64,000 bases of DNA from Isoetes taiwanensis. Lineage: Eukaryota > Streptophyta > Lycopodiopsida > Isoetales > Isoetaceae. The translations under genes and the position numbers were made by a program. The stretch spans positions 12,749,654-12,813,653 of the forward strand of contig JAJEKV010000025.1 in NCBI GenBank assembly GCA_021234155.1. Direction: 5' to 3'. Within the stretch, counting starts at the first letter, position 1; each line of letters opens with the position of its first letter. A model generated the notes under the pieces. That model was not told the origin of the DNA and made no database searches. It saw nothing but the letters and a program-made list of their open reading frames with translations. This document shows, in pieces, positions 43,347 to 54,123 of this stretch.

Positions 43347-43446
43347 ACTTAGGCCCCCCCATTTCCGCGTCCCTTCCTTAGAAAATTGCTCTCCCTCTGC
43401 TAAGGCGATTTTCCGTCGCCGACATCGCATTGACGAGCCGTCGAAT

Positions 43447-44696
43447 ATGGCGAGGACCAAACAGACTGCTAGGAAGCCCCGCCCGGCCCGAATCCTCCAA
43501 ATTTCCATGATCCCCCCCCTCATACGAGGGATATCGCAAGAACGCCTTTTCAGGCAAGGCAAATCTTCATCGAGTGAGGAGGCAAACTCGGACCAAAGCG
43601 ACGAGACAGAGGTCCTAGACGACGAGCGCCCAGACATCATGCACCAAATCCTCGAAGAAGTCGCCGAGGAGAAAAGGAGGAGGAAGGAGGAACGGGAACA
43701 GCACAGACAGCCGACCATCGAGGAGCAACTCGAAGCTTGGGCTCATCTGAAGGAGGCTGAGGAGAGAGAGGAGCAACAGCAGCCGAGGCTTGACCCTGCT
43801 GAAGAAGAAGACCTCGTGGCGTTCATCAGGAAGAACAAAGCCAAAGAGCGCCACCGAGAGAGGAAGAGAAAGAGACAGGAGGGGAAGCCCAACACAGCCG
43901 AGGAGCCGAAGAAGAAGAAGGCGAAGGGGAAGGGCAAGATGGTGGGCAAGAGAAAAGTCGTACAGGTTAAGCGGGTAAAGGGTTTAGTCATCAACGAGTC
44001 GACAGCCGACCAGACCCCGCCCTCCACCGACGACTCCGACGAAGATTACGTCCCCAACACTGAGGGGGCAAGCTCTTCAAAACCCCCGGTTGTGGGAGCA
44101 GGTAGTACCGAGCAGTAGCACATGAGCGGTATGGCGGCAGGCACCGGCCCCACCCTACCCGACGTGGGACAGGGTCAAAGCCCAGCGGCCACAACGGGAG
44201 GCATATGTGATAGACCCCGTAAAGGTCTATCAAAAGAAGATGAAGGAACACAACGCCTTCATGGCGAAGTGGGAAGCATATAACGCATACTATCAGGAGA
44301 ACAGGGTACGGACTATCGAGGGCGGACATCCGACAAAGAGCCAGACCCTAAAGCCGCCACCACCAAAGCCCAAGCCTCCCGTGAGCACCGGGAAGAAGCG
44401 GACCGGGAGGAAGGAGATGGAGAGGAGAGCCCTCAAGAAATCCGCACTTCCAAATGGGTTACGGATTTTTAATCCCCCGTGCCCCGTTCCAGCGCCTAGT
44501 CCGAGAGGTCATCCAGGAGTACAACACGGACATGAGGGTGACCGACGAAATGTTGCTGTGCATACAAGAGGCAGCAGAGCATAAACTGGTGCAGCACTTT
44601 GAAGATTCGACGGCCTGCACAGTTCACGCGAAGAGAGTCACACTCATGAGGCAAGACATGCATCTTGCTAGGCACATTAAGGGAGAATGCCCTTAA
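43447..44696 (+). CDS. Retrotransposon-encoded histone H3-like protein (H3 tail, long linker, H3 histone fold)
   Basis: The ORF begins MARTKQTARKP, identical to histone H3 residues 1-9 (K4 and K9 kept, S10 replaced by P). A charged linker follows: acidic (SSSEEANSDQSDETE), coiled and Glu/Arg-rich, a lysine-rich nuclear-signal-like block (KKKKAKGKGK), then DDSDEDY. After a stop (TAG, 44116) and a frame shift come VKVYQKKMKEHNAF and a proline/lysine-rich part. A second shift leads to EIR (44437-44445), the H3 alpha-N signature, and a third to the histone fold: LIPRAPFQRLVREV, MLLCIQEAAEHKLVQHFED and CTVHAKRVTLMRQDMHLARH, ending at TAA. From PFQRL to the end, by hand alignment, 38 of 70 positions equal plant H3. 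Loop 1 has canonical H3 length; LIPRAPF and TLMRQD lean towards CENH3. It would sit in nucleosomes if expressed. The three frame breaks may be real or consensus errors. Confidence 0.88.
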
Positions 44697-44841
44697 ACCT
44701 TTTGTAAATAATAGAAAATTTTTGTTAATATAAAGAATTTTTGGGTAAATAATATGTTTAATCTTGCTTAATTAGGTTAAGATATTGAATTCTGGCGTTT
44801 GTTTTGGTAAAATTGGACTTTTTGAGCAAAATTGAGACGAT

Positions 44842-44909
44842 GTCTCACACGTCGCGCCAGGACAGAAAATGAACTTTTCATTTTTCGGGCTGGGCGCAAC
44901 GTGTGAGAC
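44842..44909 (+). repeat. 68-nt hairpin, copy 2 (downstream of the H3-like ORF)
   Basis: Same outer arms as copy 1 (GTCTCACACGTCGCGCC / GGCGCAACGTGTGAGAC). The loop reads AGAAAATGAACTTTTCATTT and is nearly self-complementary. Confidence 0.9.
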
Positions 44910-45042
44910 CATGCCCCAAAAATGCCCAAAACAGCTCCAAATTGACCAAATAAGGGGTCAATTCTGCCTAACTCGACGAGTCCAGTGGAATTAGACCCTT
45001 AGATCACCCAAATTGATCAAGTTCAGCCCATTTAGAGCCCAT

Positions 45043-45109
45043 GTCTCACACGTTGCGCCAGGACAGAAAATGAACCTTTCATTATCGGTCTGGGCGCAAT
45101 GTGTGAGAC
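45043..45109 (+). repeat. 67-nt hairpin, copy 3
   Basis: GTCTCACACGTTGCGCC / GGCGCAATGTGTGAGAC, with one G-T pair. It lies 258 bp upstream of the next TATA box. Confidence 0.9.
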
Positions 45110-45300
45110 CTCTCAGCATTTTCTTCACCATGCCATATCCAAATGATCTCCAGTTGTTGCAATAGGTTCATTAGTTGATCTTAGCATGCTCAAACCCTAA
45201 AAGTAGTCTTCAAATTCTCATTAGCACCTCCTAATAGGTCAGAATTGTTCAACCCCAGTAAAATTCTAGGTCATCCAAAAATTAGGGTTTTCCCCTTTCC

Positions 45301-45309
45301 TATAAATAG
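45301..45309 (+). promoter_or_regulatory. Internal TATA box before accessory ORF2
   Basis: TATAAATAG lies 121 bp upstream of the ATG at 45422, with the same following C-rich tract (CCCCCATTTC) as after the box at 43338 (CCCCCCCATTTC). Confidence 0.6.
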
Positions 45310-45421
45310 TCCCCCATTTCTCATTTAGCACCCTACAAGTTTGCTCTCGACTGCTTAGGCGATCTTCCAGCTCCCTGAGGCGCTTCTGCATCTGTTTGCT
45401 AGTCTCTTCTTCGTTAGATCA

Positions 45422-46932
45422 ATGGCCACTGCTGACTTCAGGCGATGGTACAGCGCCAGTGCCCATGCTGCCGAAGCTGATGTCAACGACATCTTCTGAG
45501 TCTTTGGGAAAGAAATAGATGTCCAAGCCACTTTGAATGCAACCCCAGCATATAGACAAGTTTTAGCACAGTTCCAAGCTAGGATAGGACCCTCCCTCGT
45601 TCAGCTCCCCCCTTGCATAGGCTATTTCGTTCCCCGCCCATCCCTTCAAGCAGCCTTGGGTGATGTCCCGAACATCGCCAAATACTTGACCAACAAGGCA
45701 CAGAGGCTGCCAGATTACATGGTCCTGACAGTTGACAGGACCAAGTATTTCTCCTACACCGCCGCCCTAGCTATTTTCCTATCCCACCGTGCCGAAAACC
45801 CAATGGGGGCAACCTCTATCCCTCCCATGGAGGTGGACCCCATAGCAGCACAAGCAGAAGAGCAGATGCTTTTGCAGTACCAGCAGGAGCAAGAAGGAAG
45901 AGAAGAAGAAGAGGAGTCGGACGACGAAGAGTACACGGAGCTCGACTCAGAGGAAGAACGGCGGCAAGCAGAGGAGGAGCTGGCCAACATCGAGCGGAGC
46001 CGGCAGACCCTCAGAGTCGCTCCCCCACTTGGGCTAGGCATCACAAGCCTAGCCCCCATCATCATCAACGGAGAGGAGTATCTACTCCTCAGTGACATCC
46101 AGAATCTTCCTGAATGCAGGGAGAGGGAGCTCCGGCTTGATGAGTTGCTGCACCAACAGCAACCAGATTTGGATGACTTCATCGTCCGGGGAGCCTCAGA
46201 CTTCCCGCTTCAAGTGCGAGAAGCCAGGGGAGTCAACTTCCGACATCCAGGCCTACAGCAACATAAGACAGGTTATGGAGGCCGGAGAATTGCCATCTGA
46301 AGAAGAGTTCCTCGCCATTGTGAACGGATGGGGATCGAGGCAAGACCACCAAAGATCTTGATGCCGAGCCCCTCGACACCACCTCCAAAGAAGAGGGAGC
46401 AGAATCGACATCGAGAGTCGACGCCGACAATTGCGCATCACCGGTGAACCGACCGAGGTAGAAGTTGACGAAGCACGGACGCATAGAGCCGGAAAGCCAA
46501 GCAAGTGGGGAATCATCTGCGACACACAACGGCAAAAGTCATTTGAGGTACTACACCCCTCGCCGCCGGATGGGAGAATAGCGGTGATAATAATAACAAA
46601 TTTAGCCCCCAGGGCTTAAGAGGGAGTGTTCATGCTCATTGCACTCTCTGGCTTTGGCAGGCATGCTCGAATAGCTGCAAATGTCGACTATGATGTCTTA
46701 GTCAAGAGAGCGATGGCGCTCGACCTCTTCGACTTCGCCGTGCCCTACCGACGCGGGGAAGATTGAGCGAATCAGCGGCCTACACCTCCCCATCGCAGTA
46801 GAGGAGTTGGTGACGGCACTACAGGGTGGGACGTCAACCAATGTCCTTAGGAACTTGGGACGCTCCATAGGAATGGCCCAAGTTAAGAAGTTCCTTGAGG
46901 ATAACCCATCTTACCGGCGATTTCAAGATTAG
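45422..46932 (+). CDS. Accessory ORF2 of the outer chromovirus, unknown function
   Basis: Starts MATADFRRWYSASAHAAEAD. An in-frame TGA lies at codon 26 and the frame then continues: FGKEIDVQATLNATPAYRQV, LPPCIGYFVPRPSLQAAL, LTNKAQRLPDYMVLTVDRT, a Glu/Asp/Gln-rich coiled stretch (EEEEESDDEEYTELDSEEE), APIIINGEEYLLLSDIQNLP. A frame shift near 46235 leads to SDIQAYSNIRQVMEAGELPS. Further shifts lead to GRHARIAANVDYDVLVKRAM and IAVEELVTALQGGTSTNVLR, ending ..SYRRFQD at 46932. About 500 residues in all. No gag, enzyme or histone motif was recognised. It has its own TATA box, and no counterpart was found in the inner element. Confidence 0.6.
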
Positions 46933-47127
46933 TAGACTCTTGATCCCGGAGATTTTGTACTAAAATATTATATAATATAAATATAATTTCTTTTGCACTT
47001 TAAATGTTTTGTCGATGTATTTCGTTCCCCAACTATACCAACAAACATAAATAATGCAAGAGAACATGAATTACTTGTGTATGCAGCTAGAGGCTTAGGC
47101 TCAGGGGAACGACAACGCCGAGACCAT

Positions 47128-48345
47128 ATGGAAGAACAGAGTCCGCCCAGGCCACCCCCGGCAAGGAACCTGTATGAGGAATTTGGACCCATGACCCCAG
47201 AAGAGGAAATATCACAGATGAGGACGGACCTTGAGCTGATAAAGGCTTTGCTAGCCGCACAAGCAGGAGTGGGTTCGGAGGGCAACGCTCAGTTGCCACA
47301 AGCATCAGCTCGGAAAACAGGAAGGGACAAGAAGAGGAGCAAGAGAAGGAGATCCTCCAGCTCGGAATCCTCCGACTCAAGCTCAGATTCGGACTTCGAC
47401 TCCGAGAAAGAGGAAGAGCAGGCCCAGGACCGAACAGATGGAAGGCAAAGGAACACTGCAGATGGAAGGCAGAGGGATACCACAGATGGACGACAAAGGG
47501 ACACAAGAGCCTCTGACTACCAGAAAAAGGTAGACTCTGCATTGGGAAACGTATGGAAGGCCAGGAAGCTCGAGCAATTCTCAAAGCGAGAACGGGTCGC
47601 ATGGAGGCAGAGGCTTGGCTCGATGAAATGAGTGAATACGGCAACGCCTATGGTATGAAGGACAAGGATAAAGGCAGGGTGGCAACAGCCAACCTGAAAG
47701 GAGCAGCACGCATTTGGTGGAAGGGGTATGCAAAGGCCCATGGCTTGAGCAGGGATGCTTGCAGGTTCAGAAAGTTTGCTAAAGCCTTCAAGCGCCATTA
47801 CGTCCCAAGAGAGCACAAGTCCAAAGATGATGCAAAGAAGGTTCTACAAAGGTTGCGGCAAAGGCAACAAATCAGTCCAGAAGTATACAGAGGAATTCAT
47901 GAGGCTGAGGCTAGTTGGGTGAAAAGCATGCAGTAGAGAGCTACATTGAGGGGCTGAATGATGAGATCCGCAAGCTTGTAAGGGCAGACAGTATCAGAAG
48001 CAGAGTCCAAGGCAATAAGTTTGCAAGGAACAGGGCCTCAGAATAGCGGGAAGAGGCAGCAGTATTATCAGGACAAAGGCAAGGCAATCGAGGAGTTATA
48101 GCCCTAGGGCAGCCAGCCCGTGCCCAAATAAGAGCCCCATATGGTGGCAACCCGTGGGAAGCGGCGGGGAGAAGAAGCGGGTGTCCTTCAAGGACAAGCG
48201 GGAGGGTCAAACTACTCCAAAGCAAAGACGATCCTTTTGCAGGCTATGCCCAAGGAAAGAGAGACAGAGTGCATAGAAAAAGCAGCCTTTGCTTCGGGTG
48301 CTTCCAAAATGGCCATAGGGACGAAAACTGCCCCTACGCCATGAG
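47128..48345 (+). CDS. Gag (capsid and nucleocapsid) of the outer chromovirus
   Basis: Starts MEEQSPPRPPPARNLYEEFG. An acidic/basic serine-rich region (SKRRRSSSSESSDSSSDSD) and three DGRQR(N/D)T repeats follow. After a frame shift near 47560 comes the retrotrans_gag core: EAEAWLDEMSEYGNAYGM, ATANLKGAARIWWKGYAKAH, FKRHYVPREHKSKDDAKKVL and, after a shift, ESYIEGLNDEIRKLV. A zinc knuckle CFGCFQNGHRDENC (C-x2-C-x4-H-x4-C, 48290-48331) closes it. Gag assembles the particle and binds RNA. An AT-rich TATATAATATAAATATAAT (46970-46988) upstream could be a third internal promoter. Confidence 0.82.
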
Positions 48346-48479
48346 TGCGGCACTAGCGGAGTTGGGAGATTGGGACACTCTCCGGGACGACGATGGCGAG
48401 GCAGCCCGCTGACTACATTCGTGGTGAGAGTGTCATATCTTTGCCGCAATAGATCAGAGCAAGCTGGAGAGCCAAAGAT

Positions 48480-51427
48480 AAAGTAATTTCCACAAGTAGG
48501 GAAGGCCAAGGCCAAGTCCTTCATAGTCCCCGATAGACTTCGAAGTAGCCATTACTTTGCATCCCCCAGAATGGTTGAAATGTTGAAGTTGAAACCATTA
48601 AAGTCGAAGCCAAGGCCCGCCGCCTTAGCAAAGTGGAGCGAAGAAGGCGGGGGCAGCAAGAGAATTAACCGACATCGACTTGCCGGATTAATATCCGTGA
48701 TGGGGCGAGGGTAATGGGCATTGGCAAGTATGACCTGATCATAGGAATGGAGTATCTTGGACCAGCAGGGCCATCATCGATTAATAGGAAGCGGAAGGTG
48801 ACCTTCCCAACGCCGGACGACAAGATCATCGAGATCACGCGGTAAATGTATGTCTTTTAAGCGGCTGTTCAAGTGCATCAAGAGCGAGCAGGTAGCATAC
48901 ATCTTCAAGCTTGAGATTGAAGAGCCGGAGTTGGAAGAAAGCAAAGAAGACAAGATGCTCAGCAAGTTGCCGAAGCAAATAGCTAAGTTGATCACGAAAT
49001 TCCACGATCTCTTTCCAGATGAGATCGAGCACCTCCCTCCTTACAGGGGAGTCGAATGTGAGAGATAGCACTCAACCGAACGGCCAATCGGGTAAGACCC
49101 CATACAGAATGACGACGCAGGAGTTGACGGAGCTAAAGAAGCAATTGCAGGAGTTGCTCGACCTAGGCTTCATTAGACCTAGTGTCTCACCATTTGGGGC
49201 GCCCATTCTTTTTGTCAAGAAGAAGGATGGCAGCTTGAGGATGTGCATAGACTATAGGCAGTTGAATAAGCACACCATCAAGAACAAGTATGCGCTTCCC
49301 GTCGGATGACTTGATGGACCAGCTCCAAGGGCAAAGGTCTTCTCAAAATTGACTTAAGGTCAGGCTATCATCAAATCGGATTAAGGAAGAAGATATCCAT
49401 AAAACCCTTCGAGCAGCGGTATGGGCATTATGAGATCACGGTAATGCCTTTTCGCTTATCGAACGCCCCCACGGCGCTCATGAGGCTCATGAAACGACAT
49501 CTTCGAGGGAGTTCTTAGACACCTTTGTGATTGTATTCTTTGATCTATATTTTGGTGTATAGCACGCATACAACACTTAAGGAGAGTGCTAGAGAAGTTG
49601 AAGAGGCACCAGTTATGCCAAGTTGTCGGGCGCCACCGCAAAACGAAGAAGGTGGAATACCCGGTCATGTGATCTCGCCAGAAGGAATTTCGACGGACCC
49701 CCGCCAAGATTGAAGCAGCTGATCCAAAGGGCCGGGCGAAGAATGTGCATGAGGTCAGGTTTCCTTGGCCTAGCGGGGTACTACGAGGAAGTTCGTGAAG
49801 AACTTTGCTAAGATAGCAGCCCCACTAATGCACTTGACGAGGGCGAGAAGGTGAAAGATTGGGCGCAGCATTGGCACAAGAAAGCCCAAGCGGGGTTTGA
49901 ATTGTTGAAGGAAGCTCGGACGGCCGGCCCCAGCCTTTAACCCCGCCGGACCCGTGAGAAAGATAAGTTTGTAGCCACGATGCGAGTAAGATAGCTACAG
50001 CGCAAAGCTCATGCAAGAAGAGCGCGGTGGTAGCGTATGATTCCGTGAAGATGAACGACGCCGAACGCCGCTTCCGACCCATGATCGAATTGCTTGCGGT
50101 TGTCAGGGCATTAAGAATTTGGAGACACTACCTCTTGGTAAGGAAGTTCCAATTGGATACCGACCATCAGAGCCTCCAGTATGTATTCACGCAACCACAC
50201 CTTAATCTGAGGCAGCGAAGGTGGATGGAGTTCCTCGAGGAATATGACTTTGATATAGTCTACAAGCCGGGGAAGCTCAATGTGGCAGCGGATGCGCTTT
50301 CAAGGCATCCCCTGACAACTAGAGTGCATTGCAATGCAATTTCGACGCTCTCCAGTGACTTTGGTAAGAAGATTGAAGAGTCCTTGTCAACGGATGTGGA
50401 TTTCAGGGAAATATGGGCAAGCCTCTCTAGGGAGGCTAGAATAGATAAGGAACGGGAAGCCTTCAAACATTATAAGAAGGAAGGAAACCTGTTATACCAT
50501 AAGAATAAGTTGTGCGTGCCCGAATCAGCAGGTGTAAGGAAATTGATCCTCCATGACACGCACAACAGCCCAATAGCTGGCCATGCGGGATTCATGAAAA
50601 CATATTTCAAAGTGCGCAGCAGCTATTATTGGCCAGGAATGAAGAAGCAGGTAGCTCGCTACATCAAGGAATGTCAGCTATGTCTGCAAACGAAGGCAGA
50701 GCAGCTTCGAATTCCAGGGGCATTGGAGCCATTAGCGGTGCCAAACGCCAAGTGGGAGGTCATCAGCATGGATTTCATCACAGGGCTCCCAAGGACCGTA
50801 AGAGGGAAGGACGCTTTGATGGTAGTGGTCGACAAGTTGTCGAAGATGGCACATTTTGTGCCTTGCAGGACCACAGACACCGCTATGGATACAGCGAAGC
50901 TCTTCACCAAAGAGATCTTCAGGCTTCACGGCATGCCAAGGGAGATTATCTCCGACAGGGATCCGAAATTCATGAGCGCCTTTTGGCAAGACCTCTTCGC
51001 GACAATTCAGACGAAGTTATCCATGAGCACGGCATATCATCCTCAGACGGATGGCCAAACGGAGCGGACCAACAGGATTCTAGAGGACATGCTACGGAAC
51101 TATGTCTGGAACAAGCAAGGTATGTGGGAAGAATTTATTCACTTGGTGGAGTTTGCCTACAATAGCACCAAGCAAGAATCATCCCAAATGTCAGCCGTTT
51201 ATGATCAATTACGGCTATCAATGTTTAACTCCGCACACTTTGGCACAACCCAAAGGTCAAAAGTAGAGGTTTCGCAGCGGATGTTGTCCCATGCGGCAGC
51301 TTCGTGGAAGAAGTTCGAGGATATCTGCTTGCGAAGAAGGAGTCGACGAGAAGAGCATTGCCGACAAGCATCAAACGAAATCGAGAGTTCCAAGTTGGAG
51401 ATGATGTATGGCTCAAGATCAAGGTAA
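48480..51427 (+). CDS. Pol of the outer chromovirus: protease, RT, RNase H, integrase
   Basis: The protease is broken (an IDFGSSHYF-like active site near 48530 needs a frame shift; [14 protein letters not shown] near 48728). [60 protein letters not shown] and [13 protein letters not shown]; the YVDD box near 49540 reads VFFD then ILVYS with a one-base shift. RNase H (50027 onward): [27 protein letters not shown] and [13 protein letters not shown]. Integrase: the zinc finger H..H..CQLC (50550-50690), [20 protein letters not shown] and [14 protein letters not shown], so all three catalytic residues D, D and E are present. 50027-51427 is uninterrupted (466 codons). Confidence 0.88.
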
Positions 51428-51599
51428 AGCGGTGAAGCTCCGCGATCGGTAATTGCAAGAAGCTTGCTCCAAGGTGGGCTGACCTTCGGAATAGTCAAGA
51501 GAATAGGTAATCAATCCTACAGATTGGATCTACCAAAGACACCTAAAGATTCATAAGGTCTTCCACGTGAGTTTGTTGAAGAAGCACACTCCAAATCGG

Positions 51600-51866
51600 C
51601 ACGGTCTTGGACACTCCAACGTTGTTGGAAATGATCGAGGAGCAAAATGGAAGTAGTTCGAGTTGATTCTTGATAAAGCCTTCAAGAAAACAAGGAGATC
51701 AGAGTTTCTCCAATATTTGGTCAAGTGGAAACACTTGCCAGTGGAAGACGCGACATGGGTACTTAAGAAAGATCTAGTAAAGCAGTACCCACAGTTTATG
51801 GAGCAATGGGACGGCAAGGTCATCTCCGAAGAAATCGGCTCAGGCATGTCGATTTGTGTAGATTAA
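51600..51866 (+). CDS. Integrase C-terminal chromodomain of the outer element
   Basis: ILDKAFKKTRRSEFLQYLVK, WKHLPVEDATWVLKKDL and KQYPQFMEQWDG form a chromodomain at the end of pol. In HP1 this fold binds methylated H3K9 through three aromatics. Here the first is missing and the third (WKGF in HP1) is L (WKHL), as in group II plant chromovirus domains, so methyl-lysine binding may be weak. It is read in a different frame from the integrase, through several one-base shifts between 51230 and 51660. It is nearly identical in sequence to the domain at 60616. Confidence 0.85.
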
Positions 51867-51903
51867 TTCTATGTGTAGTTAAGATTAATCTACGCATGCA
51901 ACC

Positions 51904-53545
51904 TGTGACGGTCCAGGGGAATATACGCCATAAATACGTATATTCCGGGATCCGTCACTATACAAGTCTATCTTCATAGCCTTGTATACCATAGATTGTG
52001 GCACTAGGGGGCATGGCCAAGTTATTCTCATAACTTAGCCAACCATAGGTTAGACCATTATCCACGTGGCCTTAACCTATTGGGGGCACCCGCCACACAG
52101 GACTCACCCGATTGGTGCCACGTGGCATCCTAGGTGGACCTAACTTATATAGGCTGGAACCCTAACCCTAGGCCTCTTTCCAGCCCTAGCACCCAGAGAC
52201 TCACCTACTCGTTCGAAACTCCGTTTCGAACATCGTTTGCTGTGGCATAGACTGGCGCAGCAGCCCCAGCAGGGTAGACTCGTTCTTGGAGCAGGAGCAG
52301 CATCACGTGGGTCGAAGACCATGGAGGCACACGGATCTGGAGGGAGAGCATCAGGAGCAGGTATGTAGGGTAGTAGTTGTGATAGCCCATCTGGAATTAG
52401 CATTCCAGATGTGCTAGTATCTTGTATCTAGAGTAGAGCCATCCTAGAACCCGTATTCAACATCTTGAACCCTAATCAATGAACCCTAACCATTAGTTAG
52501 ATTGTATGATTAGGTTAAGATGTTCTTCTTATGATCATTCTTAGGATATGATGATTATGTGATGTTGGTTGATCATGTTTGCTCCTCTTGTATTGGGAAG
52601 GGGGGTAGAGACCTAGGGCCATATGTAGTATGCTCCTAGAGTAGATCCCTTAGTTCCTATTAGTTGCGGCCTGTGCATAGGAGCCCACCAGGCTATCGAG
52701 GCTATGATGTGACTCAGCACCACATAACGGGGCTAGAGGGAATGTGGAGGGAGGATCCCCGCCGAAAGGGGGGGGCTTCGGGATCCCATAGTGGGCTAGG
52801 CCTATGGTCGGTCACTTCGCAGGGGCGAGCATGGGTCCGACACCTCCTGGGGCAATGGTGTCGCCGCCTCTCCTCGAGAGCCGCAAGTGTTGGCTTGGCT
52901 CTCGCTTTGGGGGGTTAAGTCGGCACGACCGTGTGTCGCCACGCATTCTCTAGCCGCCACGGAACCTCTAGACCCCAGGAAGGGGAGATGCAACCCTTCC
53001 TGCCTCATCGGACCGGGGGAGATGCAACCCGGAGTAGTCCCGATGGGTGATGCCATGGGATTGCGTGATCCGAAGGCTAGAGTCATGCCAGAGCCTGATT
53101 TAGCCCATCCGCAAAGTATGCAGGAGGGCGGATGGAGTGGTCAACCCTAGCCATTGTCTATAGCCAGCCCGCCATTGTTATGACTCGGTCTGCTCTATCT
53201 TGAGGCCTAGCCAGCTCGGTCACCCTCCTACGCAGTGGAGCCATGGGTAGGAGCTCTTATGTTTTATGGCTTAGGATTATCTTCTTTGCAGTTGTGGATA
53301 TGTGATGGACTACCCTTCGAGGTAGTATGTTGTATTGTTATTGCTAGTTCTGACGTTGTTTATGCTTCCGCTGTGATAGGAGCCCATAGGGGAAGGGCGC
53401 GCAAGACACCTTTTCAGTGTCCCCCGCCCGCACTAGGATTCTCTCAGAGTGGGGTTAGACGGAGGGCCCATGCGGTTGATGGACCGGATGGGGGATTTCT
53501 ACCCGAAAGTGCGGCGGGCCGTGATATTTAGCGAGGAGCGTCACA
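51904..53545 (+). repeat. 5' LTR of the inner chromovirus
   Basis: Starts TGTGACGGTCC and ends GGAGCGTCACA, 1,642 bp. TTATATAGGC near 52145 is the likely TATA box. Over 250 bp around 52370-52620 match the 3' LTR perfectly, whereas GC-rich parts differ at many small sites. Confidence 0.93.
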
Positions 53546-53546
53546 A

Positions 53547-53558
53547 TGGTATCAGAGC
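53547..53558 (+). promoter_or_regulatory. Primer binding site (initiator-Met tRNA)
   Basis: TGGTATCAGAGC, a perfect complement to the plant tRNA-iMet 3' end, one base after the LTR. Confidence 0.92.
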
Positions 53559-54123
53559 GATGTTCTTGGTTGACCAGGAACTAGCACTGACCATGACCAT
53601 GAAAGTAGTCTAACAGGCCTATAGGGGTGTGAAATAAAAATTTCCACCATTGAACCGCGAAAATAGGGGAAAATTTTTTCTCCTAGGTAGTGGGTCCGGA
53701 ATTAGGTTGTGTGTTAGACGAAGAAATAAATGAGTCAAATTTACCTTCTAGTAAATTTTGAGTGAAAATTATGCATCTGCATCAAATTTCACCTAAAATG
53801 GGTCGAAGAATCATGCCAATCTGAGACCCGAGTGAAAAATGGCGCAAATCCATAATTAACACTTCAAACACTTAGGAAATTTGAAATTTTAAAGGTATAA
53901 TAGGAATTTTAGTATGTGTATTAGAAATTTAATATATATTAATAATAAGGGTACTATGGTGTAATTAATAAGGGGGCTAATAAGTAGGCCTATTAATGGT
54001 AGGGAAAATTCCCAGGGACCCTCCTTTTTAAATATCCCTGACACCTCATTTTCCCTCCAACCTTTTCCTCCACCATCTCTCTCTTGACCAGCCTATCCCC
54101 ACCCGTTTTCTAGACCGTTAAGT

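Noticed and set aside
43447-43476. The H3-like start being chance
   Set aside because: A nine-residue exact match alone could be debated, but the same ORF region ends in an H3 fold and the related inner element repeats both features.
44101-44141. A short GT..AG intron removing the stop at 44116 in the H3-like ORF
   Set aside because: The candidate (about 39 bp) is too short for a plant intron and would not move the frame to that of the following VKVYQKK segment.
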